Of a stretch of 64,000 nt of DNA, positions 12,301 to 24,300 are shown piece by piece. How positions within the stretch are numbered: position 1 is the stretch's first letter; every line of letters begins with the position of its first letter. The DNA lies in contig CM070599.1 of NCBI GenBank assembly GCA_036346395.1, positions 4,393,232 through 4,457,231 of the forward strand. The letters are read 5' to 3'. Both the position numbers and the translations under genes were made by a program. Source of the DNA: Hsuehochloa calcarea (lineage: Eukaryota > Streptophyta > Magnoliopsida > Poales > Poaceae). Below the pieces are notes generated by a model. It was not told the origin of the DNA. It did not search any database and saw only the letters and a list, made by a program, of their open reading frames with translations.

Positions 12301-15300
12301 ATTCTATTTCTACTCGTCCTTTTGATCTTGTTCACTCTGATGTTTGGGGTCCGGTGCCCTTCGTTTCGAAAGGGGGTCATCGCTATTATGTGATTTTTAT
12401 TGATGATTATTCTCGTCATACTTGGATCTATTTCATGTTGGAGCGTAGCCAGGTTCTATCTATTTATCAGATGTTCGCCACCATGGTTCGCACTCAGTTT
12501 GATTCGGCCATTCACGTTTTTCGTGATGACTCTGTTGGTGAGTATCTCTCTGCTGCTTTGCATCGTTTTCTCACTAAGCAGGGCACTCTTCCTCAGTACT
12601 CTTGTCCTGGTGCTCACGCTCAGAATGGTGTCTCTAAGCGTAAGCATCATCACTTGCTTGAGACCGCTTGCGCTCTCATGCTTGCTTCTTCTGTTCCCCC
12701 TCACTTCTGGGCCGAGGCTGTTTCTACTGCTGCTTTTCTCATCAACCTGCAACCTTCTACTGCTCTTCAGGGTTCTACTCCCGTCGAGCGTCTTTATGGT
12801 CGAGCTCCAGTCTGATCATTTTCGCGATTTGGTGTATCTGTTTCATCCTTCTTCCACCTCGTGGCGCACTTAAGTATTGCTCAATCGCTTGAGTGTGTTT
12901 TTCTTGGCTACAGTCTTGAGCATAAGGGTTATCGTTGTTATGACCCTGTTGCTCGCAGGATGAGGATTTCTCGGGATGTCACTTTTGATGAGTCCGCTCC
13001 TACTACCCTCATTCCCCCACCGTCAGTCCATATTCTCTTCCTGAGTCGATCTCTTTTCTGATTTTTTCTGACTCAGCTTGCCACCACTGCTTCGCCTCAT
13101 CCTCCATCTACTCTGCCTCCCTCTTTTCAGAGTCCGGCTCCATCTGTTTCGCCTCCGCCAGATTTTCCTTCCCGCTTTTTTTGTTGAGGCTCCACCTTTT
13201 CCCTTGCACTACTCTCGCCGTCCTCGGCCTACTACCTCTCCTGAGCCTCCGTCTCTGCTGGGTCCTGTTCCGGCTTCTCCCAGATACGATCTTCGCAATC
13301 GTCTCACCGTCAGGCCGCCTGAGCGCTACGGCTTCGCCGCCGTCGCTCTTTCTGAGCCTACGACCTATCGTGAGTCCGCTGCTCACCCTGAGTGGCAGCT
13401 CGCGATGTCTGTGGAGATTGCTACTTTGGAGCGTACTAGCACTTGGGATCTTGTGCCCTTGCCTGCGAATGTTACTCCTATCACGTGTAAGTGGGTGTAC
13501 AAGATTAAGACTCGCTCGGATGGTTCCCTTGAGCGTTACAAGGCTCGTCTTGTGGCGCATGGTTTTCAGCAGGAGCATGGTCGTGACTACGATGAGACTT
13601 TCGCCCCCATCGCTCATATGACCACTGTTTGCACTCTCCTTGCTATGGCCTCTGTTAAACAGTAGGTCATGTCCCAGTTGGATGTTAAGAATACCTTTCT
13701 CAATGGCGAGCTGCGTGAGGAGGTTTACATGCAGCCGCCCATGGGTATTCTGTCTCCGATGGTATGGTTTGTCGCAAACAAGCCACTTGTGCTTGGTTTG
13801 ACAGCTTCTCCTCTGTTGTCACTGCCGCTGGCTTCTCCGCCAGTGATCACGACCCCGCTCCGCTCTCTTTGTTCACACCTCTCCTTGGGGTCGGACGCTT
13901 CTCCTTCTATATGTGGATGACATGATCATTACTGGAGATGACTCTCAGTACATTGCCTTTGTGAAGGAGTGTCTCAGTAAGTAGTTCTTGATGTCTGATT
14001 TGGGTCCTCTTCGTTACTTCCTTAGGATTGAGATCACTTCTGCGCCCGAGAGCTCTCCCAGGAGAAGTACATTCAGGATATCCTTACTCGCGCTTGTCTC
14101 ACAGATCAGTGCGTGGTGGATACTCCTATGGAGCTTGGTATTCACCTTCGGCCTACTGATGGTGAGCCTCTTGAAGATCCCACTCGCTACCGCCATATTG
14201 TCAAGAGCCTCGTCTACCTTGGGATACTCGACCTGATATTTCTCATCCAGTTCACATCCTGAGTCAGTTTGTCTCTGCTCCCACTCAGCTCCACTACAGT
14301 CACCTTCTTCGTGTTCTCCGATATCTTCGTGGAACCATCACTCGACGTCTTTTCTTTCCTCGCTCCAGTTCTTTACAGCTTCAGACGTACTCTAATGCAA
14401 CCTGGGCTAGCGATCATTCTGATCGCCGGTCTCTTTCTGCCTATTGTGTTTTCCTTGGTTCCTCCTTGATTGCCTGGAAGACTAAGAAGCATCTGCGAGC
14501 TTTCGTTACCGAGGTGAGTTGATAGCCATGGCATCGTTGACACCGAGATCGAGGATTCAAAACCGGTACAGGCGATTCTGCGTGGCGTCACCGATGCCGG
14601 CGATGCCGAATCCACCGTGATTCTTTTTTCGGTCGAATTCGTTAAATTTTGCTTAAAATCAATCGAAATGGAATTGGAAATTTGAATTTGCAAACTCGAG
14701 AAAACCGGTAGGGATTTCAAATCCGGCCCCACCGGTAAAGCCGATTCTGCGTGCGAATCCGCGATTCTGTCCGGGATTTCAATCCATGGCTGAGATTACA
14801 CAGCCGGTGGCTTCTTGCGGTTTCGGTGTTTACATCTGCAGACCGACTCTGCTCTTATCAGATAGTACTGGTGCGATCAGCATTGCTCGCGATCCCGTGA
14901 AGCATGAGCTTACCAAGCAAATTGGAGTGGATGCTTCGTACATGCGATCGCAGGTGCAAGACCAAGTTATTGCTCTGCAGTATGTGCCTTCGGAGTGTCA
15001 GTTAGCAGATTTCTTCACCAAGGTACAGACTCGAGCTCAGCATAGCTTCTACCTCTCCAAACTCAGTGTTGTTGATCCCCATGAGTTTGAGGGGGGTGTT
15101 AGATATGTATATTGTGTAGGGTGTTATTTGCTATTGTCCAACTTTATACATGTTATATATTGGCCTTTGGCCCTCTGGAATACACAAGAGGCTTTATTCC
15201 AAACAGATGGTATGTGATGCACTTAACCAACGAGATGAGAAAAAGATTTAGAGTGAGGCGAGTGGAAGGAATTGGTGATATGATGGATGTATAATTGGGA

Positions 15301-18300
15301 AACGTGAATGAGGATTAATTAGTTAGAATTTGGCAGTCTCACTTTGGTCAATTAAGGATTTAACTTTGTGCGGCATTGAACTGAGCCCCAACTGTACAAC
15401 CACATGCCCAATGGAACGGGCCTAAGTTGTGGAGTCTTGACATTGAATACTCAGGTAGTAGGTTAGTAATGAGTGGAGGTGTGGACTATTCTGAAAGTCA
15501 CATCTATGAGTGGTTCGCCGTCTCCAGGTCCAACGGTGTGCGTCGGACCAGCGAGTGAAAGGTTTTGTTGTGATCAGCTCTGATCAAGTTGATTGTATCT
15601 TGTGGGTAAAGTGTACAATCTCTGCAGAGTGTTAATTAATCTATTCGAATAGCTGCGTCCGCGGTCGTGGACATACTTGGGGATTTCACACAAGGGGTAG
15701 CTTTTCATTTTAAAAAAAAAACTGGAAAGGGACAACTGTGTGGGGAAACTTATGCAGCTATGTGAAAGAAATCGATAGGGTTATGTGAGTTTTGTGAAAA
15801 CAATTGCTAAATTATTATTGTTATTTGTTCTAAATTACGTTTTCAATCTATTATTCATATTCAACTGCAACTGTTGCTTTCATGCAAAAGAACTATAGGA
15901 GCCATTTCCTTTGGAATAAGCCATCATCTATAATTGCATTATGTGGTGCGACTTGCTGAGTATTCGATGTACTCATTCTTGCTATAAACAATGTTGTTCA
16001 GTTGAGAAGGTTACAATAATCCATCGTCGGTCAACAAGGTCTACCTCAAAGATCGTGGAGCATTAGGTCGCGCTACCCTAATCGATTTCCTGTGAGCATA
16101 CGGATAGGCTTCACTGAAGTTATTTCGTTACCTTCCGCTGCAGCTTATTTGAGTTATTCGCCTTTGAGGCATTAATTGTAAGCTTTGACCTTAAAGTTGT
16201 TACTCTAGTAATTATTGTTATTTCCTTATTTCTTAGTTATCTTTGCATATGGAATGATATTTCATCGATGTTGCCACGATGTGCACTAGCGTGATCCTGG
16301 ACTAGTGCGGTATACACAGAGGGTCTAGATTTGCATATTTGGGTCCCGACAGCAGCGGAGAGGGGCGTCGGGTGAGAGGGCTCGGAGGAGGGGCGATCGT
16401 GATAGAGAGATAGGAGGATCGGTTGCGGCGGCAGAGAGGGAGGAGAGGCGCGGTGGTAGAGAGGGGCAACGGGCGAGAGGGCTTGGAGGAGGGGCGGCAA
16501 CACGACTGGAGGGGCTAGGGTTAGACTAAATGGGACATTGTGAGTTGTGATGTTGGTCTGGGCCTTTTTGGACTGAGCTTTTCGTGGGCTTTCAAATGAA
16601 TGGTGTTGGGCTTCACGTATCGATGACGTATCGGGAGTTTTTTTTTCAAAACTAAATTCCACCGATACTCCGCAATACCGTATCGGTGCCGTATCGTGTA
16701 AGGGAATGGCTGAACAATGGAGTATCGAGTCGAGTAAAAATACCGGCCATTAACACGGTTGGCGGTAATGATAAAAAACCGTAGGGTATTTAAATTTAAA
16801 TTTGATTTTTTGACCTATAATGTCCTTGCTCAGTTGGTTTATACATTGTTATGCTAGATTATGTATTGAAACATTAGTTTTTAGTATATTTAGGACTTTT
16901 AAAATTGCATTATTCCAAATTTCAAATTGCTAATTACAAATTTTCTCTATTTTCCGGTTTTTTCTGGTATTTCAACCGGTTTTTCGGTTCGACGGTAACG
17001 GACGGTTCGGAAAACTTCAATTCAAAATTTGAATTTTAAAATTTGACCGGTATTTTTCGGTTTTCCAGTAACTCGCCGCGATTCTGCGATGCAAGATTCG
17101 GCGGATCGGTTTTTCGATCCCTGATCGGGGTATCCCAGGTTAGCTCTACGCATGGAAAAAGCAAAGCTGAATGGAATTAATTAGTTACTCTTTAAGACAA
17201 ATGCGTTCAACTAGGTCATTTGTAGTTAGAATGAAGTAATCATCTTCTGATGCCAAATTTCAAGGTTAAAACAGAAAGGAAAAGGTTTTGTTCCAATGCT
17301 AAAATGGATGAGTAGGTCTTGCTGTTAGTTGTAATGGATAGTCACCATTTTTATGACTTTTACCTTAAAACTCTTCATTTATCATGCCAATCCTTTGCCT
17401 TCTGCCTTTTGCTTCCATTAATTCTATGCTACGTTTTTCATAAAACCAATAGTATCTTGAATTTTTATGTCTTCTAAATCTTCCATCCATTTCTGGAAGT
17501 CAGAGATTCAGAGTAAATAAGCTTTTTCGTAAGAAAGATTTGGAAATATTGGATCAATGAAGATATTGTTGCATCAAAAGAGGCAGTTTCGAAAGTTATC
17601 AGTTGTCCAAGCAAGAACTATATTGGACAAATGAGCTTGTCATCGTATCAATTTCTTTTTCTTTTTGCAGATCGGTCTGGCTGGTAATCTGAGGGATTAT
17701 GTACTAATATCTCATACTGGTGAAGCTAAGAAGGGATCACAAATTCGGACTTTCGATGGATCACCAGTTGGCTATACTTCATCCTCAATAGAAACAGTAT
17801 GGTTTTACTTTCCAAATTATTGGTACTTGTTACAGTATCAATGCTCACAGGGATAGCATAATATGTTTTTCGATGTGCATGTTTTTTTTTGTCTCACCTC
17901 GTTAAACTCTGCTACCAGTTATATACTAAAATATATCGCTGTCTGTACATTTCAGATCAACTATGTTTCTGCTCATGACAATGAGACTCTATTTGATATT
18001 ATCAGTCTAAAGGTATGGTCAGTATCCTGTTACATAAATAATTAACTGGCATTATGCATTTTCATCAATTATTACAGTCTGGTAATCATTCTTTTATTTT
18101 TTATCCTTTACAAATGATGAAGCTGACAAGACGGAATAGCACGAATGTTTATCTTTTTTCTGCTAACAGTAATTTTTTTACAGGAATGTTCTGCTAACAG
18201 TAGTTGCTAAAATTAGTTGCTTTCTTCGAAGTTATACTTTATATTCATAAACCAAACATTTCATTATTGTGATTGTATAATTTTCAGAAACAAATTTGCT

Positions 18301-21300
18301 TATTAGTTCAAGCAGTATCCCTTCCCCGTTTTCCTCTTTGAAACCTCTAACAATCTTGTATTATCTGAATTTTTTTTCTTTGGCATGTTTGTGCAGACCC
18401 CAATTGGCCTCTCAATTGACGAGAGATGCAGGATAAATCATTTGGCCTCAAGCATGATGGCATTATCCCAGGTCCTTGAGAAAAAAGAATTTATTGGTTA
18501 TAATTTTATAATTTTTCTATAGTGCCATCATCCCAGGTCCTTGAGAAAAAAGAATTTATTGGTTATAATTTTATAATTTTTCTATAGTATATGTTACTGC
18601 CATATTATGGGAGATAATAACCAGAAAGATCAGTTTCCGCTAACTTAAGTCGCTAAATCGCTAAATCAAAGTAAAATGAGTAATGTGGTCTGGCTGATCT
18701 AGCAGGTGAAGTGGTTAACCTAGTCGAATTAGGTCAATCTTGAACTTGTCCCATGGTATGGAGTACTATGGAGTATGGACTCACTAAATGGTCATGATGG
18801 CTAACCTTATCTCATGTTGTTTTCCCAGGATAAGTAAACATGAGGGTATTTTTTGCTAGGAGCCTAGGAAGTTTAGTATTAGTAATATTAGAACTTAAAA
18901 TTGATAGTAATCTGAGTCTTATATTATAGTCCAACAGAAACACATGCCACTACAATTTGGTGTAATTTTTATTTTTCAGCTTTCACCATCTTTCTTATTT
19001 TGCTGACCAAGTAAATTTTGCTTTTCCATGTGATAAATACTATAGTTGTTGAGAGTATATGTCTTAGTTTCTCTTTGTACATGGTATTTTCTGCTTATTT
19101 GCTTTTTAGCCTTTGGCCCGTACGTGTATATATGTTTGCTTTGGCACCATGGAATAGATTTGAGTTATATTCTAACATGGTATCAGAGCCATGGCCCTCC
19201 TTCCCCAAAACCCAAAACCTAATTGCTCCTCACCTAATGGCCGCCGCCACCTGGATCTGCCCCAGGCCGCTCGGACCCCCCGCCACCTCTGCCCGGATCG
19301 AGCTTGAGCTTGCCGGATCCCGTCGCCGCCGCCGCTCGGACGCCTGAACGAGTTTCCCTGCAGCCACCGAGCTCCTTAGGATCGAGCTACTCGCGCCTGC
19401 ATCACCGACCCGTGCGCTGCCGACGTTGGAATTGCTTCGATCTGTTTTGTTCGATCTGGCCAAAGCGGAGCTACTTCGGCTTCCACTGGCCTTGGCTCCC
19501 ATGGCTTCACAGCTCCATCTTCAGTTTTCACTGCTTCATTGGCTTCAGCTTCCCGGCTTCGTCTTGTTCTTCAGCTCCCGCTTCTTCTCCTGTTCTACTT
19601 TGGCTTCTTCAGCTTCTTCGACTTTTCCCGTTGTTCGAGCTACTGCCGATGGTTGCCACTAGTAGTTTGGTGTCGGGCTTCACCGTGCCTCAGCCGCTGC
19701 CGTTTGGCTTCTCCTTGCCTCGAGCGCTGCCTCTGAGCATTGGTCCACCGCCGCCGGGCTTCACCTTGCCTTGGCCGTCGCTGTCGGGCTTCTCCTTGCC
19801 TTGGCCGTCGCCACCAAGCTTTGGTCTGAAGCCCCATTTCGGATCAGTTGTTGCTAATGCACCTATGGCAGCAGCGCCTATTGCTCGCCCAGCACCGGTG
19901 GTTGCATTGGTGGCCACTCTTGATGCTTCCACTATTGGCCTTCATTGTACCTTGTGCCAGCGAGGAGGCCACACATACCAGACCTGCTACGCCAAGAGGC
20001 AGAACCAGGGTCACCGTGGCGGTCTCCCTCAGTATGGCCTTGCTCTGTCAAGAGCTGCTTAGCAGCTGGTTTCTCTCCTTTAGCGTCTAGTCGTCAACTC
20101 GACCTCAGGTTTTCCGGGTGCTGCCTGTCTTACCAGTCAGCCTCCAGCCACTCGGTCTCCCACTTCAGGTATATCATCTCCTTGAATCTTGAACTCAGGT
20201 GCTTCCTTCCACATGACACCAAACTCTGCTCACCTCACTTCCTTGAGTCCTCTTGTTCTCTTGTTTCTATTCAGACTTCATTCTTGTTACTGGCCGAGAC
20301 ACCCTTTCTACTCCTCAGTTTCATGTTCCTAGGCTTGCTATGCAGCTTATGTCTGTCGGCCAGATTGTTGAACATGATTATCGCATGATTCTTGAGCCTG
20401 ACTCGTGCTGTGTTTAGGATTGACGCACGGGGGCTCTGGTTGGTGCTGGCCCTCACCATCGTGACTCAACGTCTTTGAGAGCTTGACTGGCTTTGTCTTC
20501 CTTCCACTTCTGCTACTTCTCTCAGCCAGTTGACCACTACCACTGCTTTTGCCGCCATCACTTCCATTAGTTTTGCTCAACGGCACCATCGTTTGGGTCA
20601 CTTGTGTGGGTCGTGTCTTTTTTTCTTAGTTGGTCATGGTGTACTTGGGTCAGTTCCAACGGCACCATCGTTTGGGTCACTTGTGTGGGTCGTGTCTTTT
20701 TTTCTTAGTTGGTCATGGTGTACTTGGGTCAGTTCCAGGTGTTACTTCCTTACACTGTATGGGCTGCAAGCTTGGCAAGAAGGTGTAGCTCTCTTACAGT
20801 TCTAGTGACTCTGTTTCTACTCATCCTTTTGATTTGATTCACAATGATGTCTGGGGCCTGGCTCCTTTCGTTTCGAAAGGGGGTCATCGATATACTTGGA
20901 TTTACTTCATGTCTTCTCGTAGTCTGGTCCTTTCTATTTGTCAATCCTTTGCCACCATGATTCGCACACAGTTTGATTTGGCTATTCGTGGTGATTCTGC
21001 TGGTGAGTACCTGTCTGCTACCTTTCATCAGTACCTGTCTTAGTGCTCATGCTTATAATGGTGTTTATGAGCACAAGCGACATCATCTCCTTGAGACCGC
21101 CGACGCTCTGATGCTTGCCTCTTCTATTCTACCTCACTTCTAGGTTGAGTCTGTTTCTACCGCTACCTAGTTCACTTCTGCTGTTTTTACCGTTTCTATG
21201 TCAGGTGTGTAGAAACTGACGAGTAGGTTTGTAGCCTCTGTCGTTCCACTATGGGCTCAAGCAAGCCCTGTGTGCTTGGTTTGAGCGTTCTACTTCTGTT

Positions 21301-24300
21301 ATCATTGTTGTCGGCTTCTCCAGTAGTGACCATGTTCCTACTCTCTTTGTTCACACTTCCTCCTGTGGTTGGATGCTTCTTCTTTATGTTGATGACATGC
21401 TCATCACTGGAGATGACCCTCTGTAATTGGCTTTGTGAAGAGGCGTCTCAGTGAGCAATTTCAAATGCGTGATCTCGGTCCCCTTAGCTACTTTCTTGGG
21501 ATTGAGGTCACCTCCACTCCATGATGGCTACTACCTCTCCTAGCAGAAGTACATCCAGGATCTCCTTGATCGTGCTTGTCTCACTAGCCAGCGCACGGTG
21601 GCACTCATATGGAGCTCCACCTTCAGCTTCAGCCCACTGACGGCACTCTTGAGGATCCCACTCGATATTGCCATCTTGTTGGGTGTTTGATTTACCTTGC
21701 TAGTACTCAACCTGACATCTCTCATGTTGTTCACATTCCGAGTTAGTTCGTTTCTGCTCCCACTCAGATCCACTACATTGTTAGAATAGGACTCTAGATA
21801 TTATTTAGTTTCCTTATCTGTAACCTCCTGTTGTACCTCTATATATTGCCCATTGGGCCCTCTTGAATATATACACGTTATTCCTAACATGGTATCAGAG
21901 CAAGGTTCTAAACCCTAGCCTACAACCTAGCTGTCCGCTGCCCCCGGGAGGTGCAATCTTCGCTCCCAGGGGCGGTCAGATCCAGATTCATCCGGCGTCC
22001 CTCACGCGGCAAGTGCTGCTGCTGTGGATCCGGATGTCGGCCTGCTCGACCCGCAGTCGCGAAAAGATGATCTCCCCGACGAGGCCCGCAATGTCGTCGG
22101 CATCATCTGCTCCGCCAGGGTCGTCTTCTTGGCTCCTCTGTTTTCCAAAAGCAGAGCTTCCCCGTGCGAGCAGCGGCAACAGCCCGAGCCGGATCCGCGC
22201 GGAGGATGCTCGGCCGCCGCCGTGCCGCATGCGCTGGAATCTCCGCTCTGCCGTCCAGATCCGATTTGGATCGGCTTCCCCTGCTCGATTTGCCACCGGT
22301 CTAGCCACCGTCGTCGCTCTCCAGCGCCGCTTCTTCTTCCTGGCGACCACCATGGGGCGATCGACCTCCACCAAGGACGCCTTCCGCTCCCACTTCGCCG
22401 AGCTCGCTTCACTGGGCGACGACCACCTCGTCCTCGTCGCGCGGCTCTCCGCCGACCCAGAGCCCGACCCCGCTCGCCCCTACGCCAAGCTCTGGATCCA
22501 TCCAGGTCCTCCGCGCGAGCCGTCGTCTTCATCACCTGGAGGCCTTGGAGTTCCTCAACGTCGCCTCGATCTCGCCCACGGCTCGAGCTCGGCTCCCGAA
22601 TCCACGCCAGTGGCGATGGCCAATCTCGGCGCGAGAGAGCTCGGTGGGGCGGCGCCATCTCGGCTCGATCGGCGACATCTGCGGGGATCTCCGCCGACTC
22701 GCCTCGATCCAGCCTCCTCTCGGCGGCGCCTGCTGGGATCTAAGATCAAGCAACACGCCGCCTCATCCGGATCCTCGAGCGCAAGCACGCGGTCGTGGTG
22801 GGGATCAGGAGGGATGCCGCCAACCGCGAGCTCCTCACCTGGGCCCTCGGCACGTTGCCGCCGGCGATCGCCCGGCAAGCGCGGCGAGACCTCATCGAGC
22901 CCGCGCTCGGAATACTGTCGGATCGCTCTCTCGAAGCTTCCCGGATCGGCTCCCAAAGTCGCCTCATTTGCCCCCTCATTGTAGTCGCTTCTCGGTACTC
23001 TTGACACCCGATGGTCGGGCGGCGGCAGCTGGACACCGCGCCACTCCGTCCGTCGTCGCCGACTCCCCGAGCCTCCTCCCAATCCCTCGCTGTCGCCGCC
23101 GCTCTTCTTCTCCGGCGTCACCCACCCGCCGCCCTCGATCTCCTCGTTCGTCTTGTTCAACAATCAAGATGTGTCGTGGTGGAAGTGCCTGTGGTGGTCA
23201 AAGCTCTCTGGGTTGCCTCCAGTAGTCACACAAGCTCGCTTTGCTCGGTTGTCTGCACTTTTGCACCGATTGCTGCTCGATTGCACTAGGCGTGAGTGCT
23301 CTGCTTGAAAAGCGAGATCATGCAAAGGTTGATGTGGCTATTGCTTCTCGTCGGTAGGGATTGAGTCTGCTGCTAGTATTCAGTTATTTACTGCTAGTTG
23401 CGTGCTGCTGCTAGTTACTCTTAGGTTTTTTTGCTTTGTGTCGTTGCTTCTGTTGCGTCCATCCAAATCCGTAGCACTCAAAGTTCGTCTAAGCCATGCG
23501 AGTCCACAAATTTATTGTTAGTCATAGAAGCATAGAAATTGCCTTATGCATGGCGTGATCGCGCCTCCATTGCTATTTCTTGAGCAGCTATGATCCGCGC
23601 TCCAAGTTTTCAAAGCATTGCGCTTCTTCCTGCTGCGTCTTCGTTGTATTTCTTGTGCATTCGCGCTCTTCTTACGCTGCGCCTCTTTGTGCTTCTTGTG
23701 CATTGCGTTGTGCTTCTTTTGCCTTTGTGCATTCGTTGCGCTTCTTGTGCCTTCTCGTCGCGCCGTCTTGGGCTACGATCTGCGCCATGCTTCCACCTAT
23801 TCCTATTCGACTTGATTTGACAGCTCTCTCTATTCATGTCGGTTTCATCATCTTCTTCGACCTGTTGCCGCGCTTGACTTCGCTCCTGCACCTTGTGCTT
23901 TATGAGCCGTCGCATGACACCGGATGAGAGGTCTTTTGATACTCGACATATTTTCCAAGAGCTGCATGCTACGATGACATTATCAAGACTCGGACTTTGC
24001 ATTTTCCATATTTTAGTATCAACCCTTTCCAAATGCAATGTTATTGCATACGCCTTGCATTTGAGGGGGGTGTTAGAGATATGTTAAAGATAAGGTGTTA
24101 GAGATAGAATCTATCTCTAACATATCCTTATCTGTACCTGTACTCCTATATATATTACCCTTTGTTCTACTGCAGCCTCGTGAGCGCACTAAACTATCAG
24201 CCCAGTCAGTTGAGTGTGTGTTTCTTGGTTATAGTTATGAGCATAAGGGTTATCGGCTCTTAGGATCATACGCTCGGCGGATCGAGGATTTCACGAGGCG

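Larger units (their letters stand above)
9959..15205 (+). mobile_element. Complete Ty1/copia retrotransposon C2
   Basis: A 5,247-bp element on the plus strand with 109-bp LTRs at 9959-10067 and 15097-15205 (TGTTAGATATG...CCAAACA). The target duplication GATGG is at 9954-9958 and 15206-15210. The Met-tRNA primer site is at 10068-10079 and the polypurine tract (GAGGGGGG) is just before 15097. It sits in the solo gypsy LTR inside the PUL intron. Confidence 0.95.
2781..16351 (+). mobile_element. Probable solo Ty3/gypsy-type LTR, split by copia C1 and C2
   Basis: After removing C1 (2945-8238) and C2 (9959-15205), about 3.0 kb remain as one piece. It has a TATA box (CCTATAAAAGCC near 2871), resembles the complement of the 3.1-kb gypsy LTRs at 25-38 kb in several places (for example TTTCTAAATTCAT near 9409 and CGACTTGCTGAGTA near 15950), and ends in TGGGTCCCGACA at 16351, like the other LTR end GGCGCCGACA. 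No gag or pol of this element lies inside, so a solo LTR is the best reading. The left end (about 2781) is uncertain. Confidence 0.5.
1783..17670 (+). other. 15.9-kb PUL intron filled with nested LTR elements
   Basis: The intron lies between the exon ending DHIQ and the exon starting IGLAGNLRDY. The donor is at 1783 and the acceptor ends at 17670. Flanks at 1783-2245 and 17120-17670 look like plain AT-rich intron. The rest is the split repeat X, a probable solo gypsy LTR, and copia elements C1 and C2. Confidence 0.85.

Noticed and set aside
22024..23225. Several overlapping 200-370-codon ORFs in all frames
   Set aside because: High GC inflates ORF length. Only short frame-shifting segments resemble proteins, so no gene was called, only a possible captured fragment.
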